DNA from: Beta vulgaris subsp. vulgaris
Taxonomy: Eukaryota; Streptophyta; Magnoliopsida; Caryophyllales; Amaranthaceae
Assembly (NCBI RefSeq): GCF_026745355.1
Contig: NC_079206.1
Location: 32,800,653-32,864,652 of the forward strand
DNA: 64,000 nt
Direction of reading: 5' to 3'
The notes under the pieces are model-generated. The model worked only from the letters and a program-made list of their open reading frames with translations. It ran no database searches and was not told the origin of the DNA. A program made the position numbers and the translations under genes. Positions 22,266 to 34,555 of this stretch are shown one piece after another (the first letter of the stretch is position 1; every line of letters starts with the position of its first letter).

Positions 22266-24293
22266 TGTAATTGTCCTGTTTTTAAGAGCGTTTATTTAAA
22301 AGATGATTATGTTTATTAAGTTAATTATGTTCCGAAAATCATATTTTCATTTGAGTTGTGGAGTGTTATTTTTATTTGTCTTGTTGTAATATATTCGTTA
22401 TTTTAATTTTTTATGGAGTTATTCTTGTATTATTTTATATATCGCGTTTCGTTAGCAATTTATGGATTTGTGTTTAAACAATTATAAAACCAAAGTCGGT
22501 TTTCATCCATGTTTCTTTTTCATTCCTTTGTCGGTTTGGAAAGTAAAACCCAACATTTCCTTTTCATTTCTTTCCTTTCGGTGGGATAAACCCAAAAGCA
22601 TAAACCCCCCCCCCCTTTCTTGAAAAAACCCCGTAAAACCCCAAACCCCAAGTGTTGCTCCCTTGCTTCGTGTTTCTCCTCTGCATCGCCGTCGTTACTA
22701 AAGCTTGCCGGAGCTCCTCTCGTATGCGCTGTTGTTCGGCCGTCTTCTTCCCACCGCAGCTGTGTGTGGTGCTCGTTATCTCTCTCTCTCGTCGCTCTCT
22801 GGTGGTTCGCGGTCGATGTTGTCGCGGTTGCTGTTGTCGCTCGCCGGTGAAAGGTAATCGTCGCGGAGTTGTTGTTGCTACTGCCATGGTTTTTCCCTCC
22901 CCTGTTCTGGTTCGCTGCTGCTCTCCCCGCCGTGTGTTGCTGGTGTTGTTGGTGGTGCCGGTTGTTGTTGCTGTCAGAGCCAGCCCCTCCCCTTGACGTG
23001 TCTTCCCTGCTCTTGAAGCAGAGGTGGTGTTCTTGCTTTCCCTTTCCTCTTGTAGTGTTATTGTTTGGTATTATTGTTTGATGTTATTGTTAGTGTTGTT
23101 GTTGGTGATGGATGTTGTTAAGTTGTTGTTGTTGTTTGTTGTTGTTGGGTTGTTGTTGTTTTAGTTTAGTTGTGGAGTTGTTGGTGGTGGTGATGGGTGG
23201 TTGTTGTTGAGCTTTTGTTGACGATACCTTGTGGTGAGTGGTGTAGAATTAGTTTAGGGAATTCAGTTTTATGCGATTGAAGTTAAGAACGTGAAGGATT
23301 CTCATATTGGTAATTGTTTATGGTTCCATTTCCTAGTATGAATTAGTTTGAGAATAATTGTCAAACATTATTGTTGATAAGGATGGAGCAAAGAGTAATT
23401 AGTTTAGTTAGAAAATGGTTAGTTAGATGAGTTTCTCATTTATCGAGCAATTTATCAACTATTGTCGTTGTTGTAAGGTGGATTGTGATTCGGAGTTGGT
23501 GATCAAATTGCCAATGGTCTTGGCGGCTTATTATTAAGGATTTGGAATGCGTTCAGGTAACTTTTATGTTCAGTAAAATGTATTACTTATGCCCATGTGT
23601 GTGAATTTCTTTATTATGTTTTCGTAAATAACTTCGTACTATGGCCATAGATATGAATGTGATGATAAAATGTCATTGATTGAATATGAATATGCAAATG
23701 TTTTGCTGGCTTAGTTTATGAACTGAAAATAGAAAGTGGGCAAGGTATGGGTGGAGGATGGTTACTCTTTTGACCTGATACGGTCGGCTACGCTCCATAA
23801 CGAACCTTGGGGGTAGTATTGCTGGACTCCATAACGAACCTTGGAGGCAGTGTTTGTCCTTTGTCCGAAGCCTGTACTTGCCACTGATTGTTTAAGAGAG
23901 TGAGCTATGCCAGCGTTGTAACGAAAAGAAATGATTTGAGAATAAAATGTTTTAACGGGCTGAAGTAAAGGTTACGAGTTTTCCACACATTTTGGAATTT
24001 TGTTTGTTTTGTATTTTCTTCTCTGAATTTGCAGGTTTGGTATCAAGAGCTCGGAATTCGAAGTGGAGCAAGATCAAGGTTTCATAGTGGCTTAAGGATT
24101 AAGCTTGTATTTTAGATAGCTGATTCAGGAATAGTTATTTATAGTTCGTTGTATATACAATTTGGGAATATTGCTCGAGATATTGGTGTATTAAGGATAT
24201 TTTTCCGCTGCGATTTTATTAATTAAGATTTGCATTCTAGTTTATGGTTGTTGAGTGTGTTTCGCTAGCAGCTCGGAATAGCGGGCTGTTAAA
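22266..24293 (+). repeat. 5' LTR of the non-coding LTR element (2028 bp)
   Basis: Starts TGTAATTGTCCTG and ends GGGCTGTTAAA, so it ends in AA rather than CA. It contains a GTT-rich stretch (about 23080-23170). The cysteine- and valine-rich short frames near 22650-23080 are repeated in the other LTR and look like translation of GTT/CTG-rich DNA, not genes. Confidence 0.88.
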
Positions 24294-24788
24294 GATGGTA
24301 TCAGAGCAACCTTGCGACCGTATGCCTAGTTGGCTACCTAGCGAGGGTAAAAGGTCTTTGGGATAGTTCGAAATTGATTTGGGACTATTAGTGGTTGAGA
24401 ATTGATGATCGGAAATTAGGAATGTTGAAGCTTGAGTGTATAAGTGTTTGCGCTTTTGCGTGTGCTATATGAATTTGTTTATGTAAAGATGTAGTGTCTT
24501 GTATTGTTGATGATGATATGTGTTTCGAGAAAAATTGTATTATTTTGGTTAAGTAAAAGAATTTCAAACGAGATCTCTATAAATGAGATGACATGAATCC
24601 TTTGCTGAAATTTTGCCCCTTTTGTTTTCTTTGCTCCTCGATTCTAATATTGAGTTGAAGTGGAGATACAAAAGCTGATGGTAGAATTGAGGTTGGATTA
24701 CTGATATCTTATGAGTTTGAGATTTTGGTTTTACTTAAATTTTTATTTTCAAGTTTTGAGGACGAAACTTTAAATAAGGGTGGTAGTA
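24294..24788 (+). other. Internal region of the non-coding LTR element
   Basis: About 495 bp between the LTRs with the primer site at its start and the polypurine-like tract at its end. No coding frame of note is present. Confidence 0.8.
24296..24307 (+). promoter_or_regulatory. Primer-binding site, initiator tRNA-Met type
   Basis: TGGTATCAGAGC lies two bases after the 5' LTR and is the standard initiator-Met primer site of many plant LTR retrotransposons. This differs from the tRNA-Asp site of the host array. Confidence 0.9.
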
Positions 24789-26820
24789 TGTAATAGCCCT
24801 GTTTTTAAGAGCGTTTATTTAAAAGATGATTATGTTTATTAAGTCAATTATGTTCCGAAAATCTTATTTTCATTTGAGTTGTGGAGTGTTATTTTTATTT
24901 GTCTTGTTGTAATATATTTGTTATTTTAATTTTTTATGGAGTTATTCTTGTATTATTTTATATATCGCGTTTCGTTAGCAATTTATGGATTTGTGTTTAA
25001 ACAATTATAAAACCAAAGTCGGTTTTCATCCATGTTTCTTTTTCATTCCTTTGTCGGTTTGGAAAGTAAAACCCAACATTTCCTTTTCATTTCTTTCCTT
25101 TCGGTGGGATAAACCCAAAAGCATAAACCCCCCCCCCCTTTTCTTGAAAAACACACCGTAAAACCCCAAACCCCAAGTGTTGCTCCCTTGCTTCGTGTTT
25201 CTCCTCTGCGTCGCCGTCGTTACAAAAGCTTGCCGGAGCTCCTCTCGTATGCGCTGTTGTTCGGCCGTCTTCCTCCCACCGAAGCTGTGTGTGGTGCTCG
25301 TTATCTCTCTCTCTCGTCGCTCTCTGGTGGTTCGCGGTCGATGTTGTCGCGGTTGCTGTTGTCGCTCGCCGGTGAAAGGTAATCGTCGCGGAGTTGTTGT
25401 TGCTACTGCCGTGGTTTTTCCCTCCCCTGTTCTGGTTCGCTGTTGCTCTCCCCGCCGTGTGTTGCTGGTGTTGTTGGTGGTGCCGGTTGTTATTGCTGTC
25501 GGAGCCAGCCCCTCCCCTTGACGTGTCTTCCCTGCTCTTGAAGCAGAGGTGGTGTTCTTGCTTTCCCTTTCCTCTTGTAGTGTTATTGTTTGTTGTTATT
25601 GTTTGATGTTATTGTTAGTGTTGTTGTTGGTGATGGATGTTGTTAAGTTGTTGTTGTTGTTTGTTGTTGCTGGGTTGTTGTTGTTTTGTTTTAGTTGTGG
25701 AGCTGTTGGTGGTGGTGATGGGTGGTTGTTGTTGAGCTTTTGTTGACGATACCTTGTGGTGAGTGGTGTAGAATTAGTTTAGGGAATTCAGTTTTATGCG
25801 ATTGAAGTTAAGAACGTGAAGGATTCTCATATTGGTAATTGTTTATGGTTCCATTTCCTAGTATGAATTAGTTTGAGAATAATTGTCAAACATTATTGTT
25901 GATAAGGATGGAGCAAAGAGTAATTAGTTTAGTTAGAAAATGGTTAGTTAGATGAGTTTCTCATTTATCGAGCAATTTATCAACTATTGTCGTTGTTGTA
26001 AGGTGGATTGTGATTCGGAGTTGGTGATCAAATTGCCAATGGTCTTGGCGGCTTATTATGAAGGATTTGGAATGCGTTCAGGTAACTTTTATGTTCAGTA
26101 AAATGTATTACTTATGCCCATGTGTGTGAATTTCTTTGTTATGTTTTCGTAAATAACTTCGTAATATGGCCATAGATATGAATGTGATGATAAAATGTCA
26201 TTGATTGAATATGAATATGCAAATGTTTTGCTGGCTTAGTTCATGAACTGAAAATAGAAAGTGGGCAAGGTATGGGTGGAGGATGGTTACTCTTTTGACC
26301 TGATACGATCGGCTACGCTCCATAACGAACCTTGGGGGTAGTATTGCTGGACTCCATAACGAACCTTGGAGGCAGTGTTTGTCCTTTGTCCGAAGCCTGT
26401 ACTTGCCACTGATTGTTTAAGAGAGTGAGCTATGCCAGCGTTGTAACGAAAAGAAATGATTTGAGAAATAAAATGTTTTAACGGGCTGAAGTAAAGGTTA
26501 TGAGTTTTCCACTCATTTTTGGAATTTTGTTTGTTTTATATTTTCTTCTCTGAATTTGCAGGTTTGGTATCAAGAGCTCGGAATTCGAAGTGGAACAAGA
26601 TCAAGGTTTCATAGTGGCTTAAGGATTAAGCTTGTATTTTAGATAGCTGATTCAGGAATAGTTATTTATAGTTCGTTGTATATACAATTTGGGAATATTG
26701 CTCGAGATATTGGTGTATTAAGGATATTTTTCTGCTGCGATTTTATTAATTAAGATTTGCATTCTAGTTTATGGTTGTTGATTGTGTTTCGCTAGCAGCT
26801 CGGAATAGCGGGCTGTTAAA
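24789..26820 (+). repeat. 3' LTR of the non-coding LTR element (2032 bp)
   Basis: Matches the 5' LTR over its whole length with scattered base changes (for example TGTAATAGCCC here against TGTAATTGTCC there). The start here matches the expected inverse of the LTR end better, so the 5' copy has mutated. Confidence 0.88.
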
Positions 26821-26825
26821 GTAAT

Positions 26826-28231
26826 CAACAACAAGTGAAGGCTTGTGGTATTTGTTCCAACACCGGCCATCCGACCGATTCTTGTCCAACTTTGCAAGAG
26901 GAAACCCAAGAGGTGAATGCCGTGGGATATCAAGGGCAAAGGAAGTATGATCCATTCTCAAACTCTTACAATCCCGGATGGAGAGATCATCCGGCCTTTA
27001 GTTACAAGCAAGGGAATCCAACCCCCCAAGGAAATCCGAATTTTCAACAAGGTAATCACCCTCCTCCTCACATGCCACCATATCAAGCTCAAGGGAAATC
27101 CTCTAGCTCCAACTCAATGTCTACCGAGGATATGATCAAGGCATTGGCTCAAAATGTGACAACTATGCAGTCCAACATGGTGCAATTTCAACAGGAGACA
27201 AGGTCTAGCATTCACAATTTGGAAACACAAGTGGGCCAAATGTCTAATGTCGTGAATAAACGTGAGGCACAAAGTTCGGGAAAGCTACCATCTCAAACCG
27301 AGGTGAATCCCAAGAGGAATGTGAGTGCCATGACTTTCAGGAGTGGCAAAGAGGTTATTAATCAAGAGCCCGGCAAGAGCAAAGTTGTGGAGGAGATTGT
27401 AACCAAGGAAGAGGAGGTGGAGGTTCTAGTCCAATCAAAAGAAGCTGAAAAATTGGTGAGTCCAAGCTCTCACCAAGAGGTAAAATCTTTTCCGGATTTC
27501 AAACCGGTAGTCCCATTCCCCGAAGCATTAAAGGACAATCGTAAGCTTGAATCTTCTAAGGACATTTATGCAACGTTTAGTCAATGTGTCGTAAATATTC
27601 CTTTGTTAAAATTGATAAAAGATGTGCCTTTGTATGCTAAGTGGTTGAAGGAAATTTGTTCCATCAAAAAGAAGAAAAATTTAAAAGGGAAGCAAAAGGT
27701 GAAGGTTAGTGAACATGTTTCCGCCGTTTTTCAAAAGAGAATGCCTAAAAAATGCAATGATCCGGGCATGTTCACTATACCTATAACCCTTGGTGACACA
27801 AAGATTGATAGGGCTATGCTAGATTTGGGAGCCTCCATTAATGTGCTTCCTTATTCCTTATATGAGTCCGTAGAACTTGGTGAATTGCTTCCTACTAAGT
27901 TGTCATATAATTAGCGGATCGGTCCACTTCCATTCCTAGAGGTGTATTGAAAGATGTTCTAGTGGAAGTTGATAAGATGACTTTTCCTGCTGATTTTTAT
28001 GTAATTAACATGGAGCATGATAGGCATTCCGCCCCTATTCTTTTAGGGAGGCCGTTCTTAAAGACGGCTAATGCTAGGATTGATTGTGGCACCGGTTCTT
28101 TGACCATGCAGTTTGATGGTCAAAACGTTGAGTTTAAAATGCATGATGCCATGGGATGTAAAGAGGATCACTCTATCTATTCTATTGATGTGGTTAAACC
28201 GAGTGTTCATGATGTGTTCGATGTGAGGTAA
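26826..28231 (+). pseudogene. gag C-terminal part and protease of array unit D
   Basis: Continues unit D gag after the LTR-element insertion: zinc knuckle CGICSNTGHPTDSC, the Pro/Gln/Asn-rich linker, the basic KKKKNLKG stretch, then protease with DLGAS near 27825. The frame is open from the insertion to about 27914, where one base is lost (CTACTAAGTTG against CTACTAATGTTG) and a TAA replaces CAA at 27907. The protease C-terminal part, with ILLGRPFL, continues in another frame to a stop at 28229-28231. Confidence 0.88.
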
Positions 28232-30041
28232 AACTTTTGTGCTTGCATGATGTCGAGCTTCCGACTTTAAACTAAGCGCTTCTCGGGAGGCAACCCGTGT
28301 TTTGTATATATTTTATTTGGAGTTAAGTTGTTATGTTTTGTTTTTGTGTGTTTTGGTGTTTTGGTTTTTGTAGGAGAACCTTTGAAGCAAAACAACAGAG
28401 CTGGAAGGGGTGGGTTTCATCACCACTCCCTTCGAATTTAAAAGAGAAAAAAAAAAAGGGCCGAGAGCAACTCCCGGACTTCACCGCGGGCGCGGAACCC
28501 TTCCGCGGGCGCGGAACCCTTCCGCGGGCGCGGAACCCTTCCGCGGGCGCGGAACCCTTCCGCGGGCGCGGTCATTTTCTCCGCGGTCGCGGAGCCGCGT
28601 ATTTCCGCCAGGTAAGTTTTTCTCTTCGCCCTTTTCTCTTCCTTCCTCCTTCCTTCATTTTCGACCCTCTCTCTCTCTTTTCTCACAACTACTCATCCCC
28701 TTACGCCTCCCTTCAATTCCTTCACTCAAATTCCTCTCTTTCACTCATTCAATCCCTTTTTCTCACTCTCTCATATCATTCCTCACTCAATCATCTTCAA
28801 AATCTCCACTTTTCTTTTCTTTTTACAAAATCCATTGAAAACCCTAAAATTTGGGGGCTTTTGATCTTGGAGTTGGTAGGCAATTAAGGAGCAGTGGAGT
28901 GCACTTGGGGTGTTGTTCTTACTTGGTTAGTTAATCAATCGCATTGTTCTTCCTTCTTTGAGGTAAACTTGAACTTTTCATACTCTAATTTGAAAGTTCC
29001 CTTGATTAAGAGTTGTGGTTGGTTGATTATTTTTCTTGTGGTGAGTTGTTGTGATTGGGAGTTGTGGATAATCACTTGTTGTGTTTGTGGTTACTTATTG
29101 TGTTGAGAATTGCTGTGGTGAAATTTTAAGTTTGGAGTTGGAGGAGTTTCTTGTGTAGTGTGGAAGGAGTTGTATTGTGTGGTTTGCTCTTGTTGCCTAT
29201 TGTTATGGTGGTTACTAGAGGTTCTCGTCTCCCTATTGCTAATTATTTTCATATTTTACACATTGAGGACAATGTGTCCTTCAAGCATGGGGGAATGAGA
29301 TGTGGTTGATGTGTATATTTCCTTTAATAAAAAAAAAAGAAAAAAAAAGAAAAAAATGATGAAAAGAAATGAAAAAAAAATGATGAAAAAACAACAAAAA
29401 AATGAGAGATGAAAAAAAAAATGACGATGAGTGGCTAGGTGAAAACCCGGAAGGGCGCCTAGGCAAAAGGAGAGGACTCTAGTGTCATTTATTTTTCGGA
29501 GTGGTGGCATATGAAGGGTGTTTGAAGCGGCGTTTGGGTAGGTCACTCATTGTTGAAATAAGGAGGTTGTGGTTTAGATGGTGGTAGGTTAGAAAGCCTC
29601 TTGTTTTTCATCTTGGAGCCATAAGGGGAGTCGGAGGTTGTTTTAAGAGGTAAGCTCTTGGTTTGATGGTGTTATTCCGAACCAAGGCTTTGTTTTGAGA
29701 GAGTAGTGTGTGAGTTGAGCTTGGGGGATCTAGGACATGTTAGCTCCCTTGCTCTTGTTTTGTGTGCAGTTAGCTTGGGTGATTGAGGTCATTTCCACCC
29801 CCAAGTCAACTATCCTTGTGGATTGTGGAGTGATAAGATGACTAGAGTTTTGGTGCGTTGAGATTACTTCCGCCCAAACTTTAGCTAGTTGCGATTCATC
29901 ATTCATTCGCTTTTGATTGGAGTAGTGGTGTTAGGTTTGGATTTTCTGTGAATTTCTCCATGCTTTTCTTGATAGACCTTGGAGATAGAAAGGAGTTAGG
30001 ATTTTACTCGAGGACGCGTAAAGGTCTAAGCATGGGGAATT
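28232..30041 (+). other. Non-coding 3' internal region of unit D
   Basis: Same layout as unit A but with an expanded GC minisatellite (28484-28578). The internal polypurine-like tract (about 29286) has GGGGGAATGAG, and the terminal tract before LTR E has one G fewer (CATGGGGAAT). Confidence 0.72.
28484..28578 (+). repeat. 19-bp GC-rich minisatellite, about 5 copies
   Basis: CCGCGGGCGCGGAACCCTT starts at 28484, 28503, 28522 and 28541, with a further partial copy at 28560. Units A and C have one repeat-spacer only and unit B has none, so the expansion is specific to unit D. Confidence 0.93.
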
Positions 30042-31303
30042 TGATATGCCATGTTTATATGGCATTCTGACACTTTTTCACTACTTACTAATGGGATTTG
30101 ACACAAGTTTTGTAATGATATTGATCTTTTCTCTACTATGTTGTAATTTGCTCTATTGAATCATTTGAGCTCATTTGTGTTGGAGAAAGTTCAAGTTGGA
30201 AAGTTAGCATGTCGAAGAAACTCTTTGAAGATTATCATAGTGAAGCAAGGAAGTGAAATGCGTGCTTCATGAGTATTTTTGGTATGACTAAGTCCTTTAA
30301 GCATGGGAGATGAGAAGCTACGGGCAACCTCCGCGGTCGCGGGAGAATTCAATGCGGCCACGACGAATTTTGGCAGAAAACTACCGTGAGCATCTCCGCG
30401 ACCTCACCGCGGTTGCGGACCCCCTCCGCGGTCGCGGTGCTTTCCTCCGTGGTCGCGGAGCCCTGTAACGAGGATTTCTACTTTTCGTCTTCCCCTGTTT
30501 TGCTAATTAAAAGAACATTTCGTATTTTGTGTTTAGGATCGTTTTTCATCTGTTTTAGAGAGGATTTCAAAATAAAAATTGTAATCCTTTATATTATGGA
30601 GAGCTAATCTTCCATCTTGGTGTATCAATCGAATCAACCATTTTAATCAACTTGTGAGTTCAATTCTTCCTTTAAATTGCTTGAATGTTGATGATTCTTC
30701 TGTTCTTCATGTTTGATTGTTTTTGTGCTTAAGTTAACTTGATCAATTAACTTTTTGCTTATTAAAATCTCTACTATCTAGATAATTGTCTGCTTTGAGA
30801 TTATCTAGGGTTTCTAGTTTATGCCCAATTATCGCACGCTCGTGGATGATTGAGTATAAGAAGAATCATTATATAATTTCGCATTTGACCGCTTGTGTGA
30901 ATGCTAGATTATCCTATTGGAATCTCCCTAGTTGTTATCTAATTGCTTAATTATACCTAGAACGCTCGCTCGCTTAGTCTTACCACTACGTTAGGGGAGA
31001 TTGAATCTTATGATTCACAATAGGGCGTTCAAGTAACTTAGGTGTTGAATTGTTCAATGATCAAGGGTTAAATTGGTTGTGAAGATTGATTGCCAAGTTC
31101 TCGTTTATTATTTGATATTCCTTTTTTATGCTTTATTTGTTAAAATTTCATTCCTCAAAACCCCCCCCATTGTTACTTAGCACACGTTTAGTCAAACCAA
31201 ACCTACCTTCTCCGTGGATTCGAACCTTACTTCCTTATACTACATTTGTGTAGGGTAGTATTGATTTATTTGCGTGTTAGCCGATACGACTTAGGCTTCG
31301 CCA
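30042..31303 (+). repeat. LTR E, right end of the array (1262 bp)
   Basis: Starts TGATATG and ends CGCCA at 31303, where the array stops and LINE sequence begins. This gives the exact LTR end. Compared with LTR B, about 30 bp are missing near 30965 (CTCGGGCTAGG...CATTAAGGG) plus smaller differences. Confidence 0.9.
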
Positions 31304-34300
31304 TTGAACTAGGAGGTAGGCATAGACTTCCTTGACCCGCAGGGTACCAGACTTTGATTCGCTCCACGTAAATTCGTCTTGTAAGTCTTCAATAGGGATA
31401 TGAGTTGATAAAACTCTGATAGATGTGTCGCTGTTGAAAAGCTGCCAAATGAGGGAAGAGTTCCAAACTTTTTGATTTGGAATCCTCAAGTCTTTGATCT
31501 TGATGACTCTTAATGCCTCCAGTGAGATACCTTGGTTTAGTTCTACTGGCTCACCTCTTAGCCATTTGTCTGCTTGGATATGAGTTTGGGAGCCGTCTCC
31601 TATTCGCTTTGTGAACCCATTTCGACAATCCTGAACTGATTTACAAAGGCCTCGAAAGCCCAGGAGGCTCGGCTAATCTTTAATCTATTAAGAGCAATGT
31701 TAACCGGGGAGTCTTTATACTTGGCAGGAAGGACTTGCAATATCAAAGATTGGCTTGAAGTGTGAATATGTAAGGCTTGTTTAACAAGCAGGGCTTTGTT
31801 GAACAAATGAACGTTTCTTATGCCTAGTCCTCCTCCCCCTTTCGGGAGTTCAAGGGTTTTCATGCCTTTCCAAAATATAGAGAATCTCGGGGGCCTGCCC
31901 AAAGAAATCGAGCAAAGATCGAGTTTATCTTATCTGTTGTACCTTTTGGAATGAGAAAAGTACTAAGAATATGGAGGCTGAGCATTGTTAGAATGTTGTT
32001 TATAAGAAGAAGTCTTCCTGAAGGAGATAGAGATAGGTGATGCCAGCTCGAAACTCTTTTCTCGACTTTCTCTACTAAGTGAAGATATTTTCGAGAGATT
32101 CTGCCGTCAACTTCAATGTTACAACCCAAATATTTCCCCAATGCATCGGCAGATGGGGTGCCAACAATACTTCTCATAAAGCGCTTGAAGCGATGAGGCG
32201 TATTAGGGTTGAACAGTATATGGGATTTGTTGTAGTTTATCACTTCGCCTGACAATCTACTAAACTGAGATAAGATAGTTTGTATTCCTTTGCAAGCTCC
32301 AGGAGTAGCCTTAAAAAAGACCAGAGAGTCATCTGCAAAGAATAGATGGGACACAGATGGGCACGATCTTGATAACTTGATACCTTGGAATGTACCTTCA
32401 TTCATTCCGTTAGTTAACATTCTAGACAAAATATCCATTACTAAAATAAACAGATAGGTTGAGAGGGGATCTCCCTGTCTGAGCCCGCGCGAAGGTTTAA
32501 ATCTCTTAGTAGGCTCGCCATTTACTAGAATGGAGTATGAGACAGTAGTGACACATTGCATGATCCATTGTCGACAGAGGGCTGGTATTCCCATCTGGTT
32601 TAGAATCCATTCTAGAAAATCCCAATCCACCTTATCGTATGCTTTGAACATATCTATCTTGAGTGTTGCTAGATGGAGCTTACCTTTTGTTCGTTGCTTG
32701 ATTAGATTGACTAGCTCATGGGCAATAAGGCAATTATCAGCCAAGAGCCGCCCGGGGACAAAAACATTCTGGAAGGGGGGGTGACAATGCTTTTTAAAAT
32801 TGTCTGTTAGTGATAACTTTTGAGATGATTTTATAAATAACGTTGCATAAACTTATTGGTCTGAATTGACTTGGTTCTTCAGGTCGTTCGGTTTTAGGTA
32901 TAAGGCAGATATTTGTATAATTCCATTCTTGAAGAATATACCCTGTAGAGAAAAAGTGAGAAACTGCTCGACAAATATCTTCTCTGACAATGGACCAGTG
33001 CTTCTGATAGAAAATTGAAGGTATTCCATCTGGGCCAGGAGCCTTAAGACTACCCATGTGGAAGACAACATTCTTAATTTCCTCTTCCAACACTGGTATT
33101 ATTAGAGCTGCTTGTTGCTCGCAAGAAATTTAGGGGACTAAATTCTGAATCGTGGAAAGTTCTGCCTAGTCATCATTGCTATGTTGATTTCCGTGATAGA
33201 TATCCGTGAAGTGATTTAATAAGACTTGCTGAATGTCCTGTTTTTGGGATACCCATTCCCCGGACAGAGATTTGAGGAAAAGGATCTCATTGCGTTGCCT
33301 ACGCGATTTTGCTTTACGAAAGAACCACTTAGTATTAGAGTCCTCCCATGCCTTCCATTTACTCTTAGCCTGTTGTTTCCAGTATTTCAATTGGATTTCT
33401 AACTTAGCTAAGCTTTCTGCTTTAGTAGCTTCATCTAGATGACCAAGACTGTTTTGAGGTAGATTGGCTTGGATAGCCCCGCATTAAATTAGATGCTCCT
33501 CCCACTTTATGTTGTGCTTTTCTTTATAGTTTTTGCTCCATCTGAGCAGATTGTATCTGACTTGACGACATTTCTGACCAACTTTGTACATTGGAGAACC
33601 GAAAACTGGGAGGTTCCAGTGAGTAGATATGATGGAGGTGATTTCCTTGAATTTGAGACCAGACCTCCATTTTTATTGGTGACTTTTTCTTATATGTAGC
33701 CGGCGAGGTGAGCAGTAGAATTGGACTGTGATCAGAGATAAGAATAGGGAGATTCCATACTGTTGCTTCAGAGTATTTGTGAAACCAATTTTCTGTCGCA
33801 TATGCTCAATCTAATCTTTCATAGATCCATTCTGCTTGAGATCGATTATTGCACCATGTAAAGTTTTGCCCATGAAAGCTGATTTTTGATAATCCCAGTT
33901 GACTTCTCCATAGGAAAAATTGTTCCATTCCTGGATTTTCTATCGTATATGCTCAATCTAATCTTTCATAGATCCGATCTGCTTGAGATCAATTATTGCA
34001 CCATGTAAAGTTTGCCCACGAAAGCTAATTTTTGATAATCCTAGTTGACTTCTCCATAGGGGAAATTGTTCCTTTCCTGGAATATGATCTGTGCCTCCAA
34101 TTTTTTGATTGAGGAACTCTAATTGGTTGAAGTCGCCCATAATTACACTATCCAATGAGTTTTGTTCTAAACAGTGACATATTAACGCCCAAACCTCACT
34201 CCGTGAATTAAGATACGGCGACCCATACAGCAAAATAAGATTCAACTTATATACATTATCATCAATTACATCCTTGATGATACAGGCAAAATGATTAGTA

Positions 34301-34555
34301 GAGCTAGTAATTAGTTCTAGGTTTACATCATTACTCCATGATAAAGCAAGGCACCTGTATTATTTATAAAATATATGGTGGCAACATAAGGTTAACCTAG
34401 ATTAACAGCTAGCTTGTTAATACCATTATCATTGACTTTCGTTTCAGGGAGCAAAAGGATTCGAGGCAGAAACTTGCGGACCATCCAACCCAAAAACAAA
34501 ATCGTAGGGGAGTCCGCTGATTTAATCCCCTACAATTCCAAGCTAAGATCTTCAT
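31304..34555 (-). pseudogene. L1-type LINE ORF2: endonuclease and reverse transcriptase
   Basis: Decayed ORF2 of a plant L1-clade non-LTR retrotransposon. It starts at 34555 with MKILAWNCRG, the usual start of the apurinic endonuclease domain, and loses frame soon after. An LLPETKV segment (near 34420) and SVIMGDFNQLE (near 34150) mark the rest. The reverse transcriptase runs from about 33093 (SLKAPGPDGIPSIFYQKHW, CLIPKTERP, FRPISLCNVIYKIISKV) through 32744-31860 (LKIDMFKAYDKVDWDFLEW, SRGLRQGDPLS, FFADDSLVFF with FADD at the active site, LGKYLGC). The downstream zinc-binding region begins (WSESKSGTLRVKEVYAYLL) and is cut off at 31304 by the retrotransposon array. Many frameshifts and stops make it inactive. 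Confidence 0.9.
33794..34087 (-). repeat. 147-bp tandem duplication inside the LINE endonuclease
   Basis: TATGCTCAATCTAATCTTTC occurs at 33801 and again at 33948. The following sequence matches through TTCTCCATAGG in both copies, with several base differences. The other element copies in this window give no second LINE for comparison. Confidence 0.85.

Larger units (their letters stand above)
22266..26820 (+). mobile_element. Non-coding LTR retrotransposon (LARD-like) inserted in gag of unit D
   Basis: The 4555-bp element is flanked by the 5-bp duplication GTAAT (22261-22265 and 26821-26825). It has two near-identical direct LTRs, an initiator-Met primer site and a polypurine-like AAGGGTGGTAGTA before the second LTR. 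The interior is only about 0.5 kb with no gag or pol, so it is fully dependent on a partner. The GAGGACGAAACTT stretch before the polypurine tract resembles Tekay/Del-type Ty3/gypsy elements. The high LTR similarity indicates a recent insertion. Confidence 0.9.

Noticed and set aside
22620..23081. Open frames rich in Cys, Val and Leu in the LTR, repeated at 25177-25746
   Set aside because: They overlap in several frames, follow GTT/CTG-rich DNA and lie inside LTRs duplicated by retrotransposition. No family resemblance is seen.
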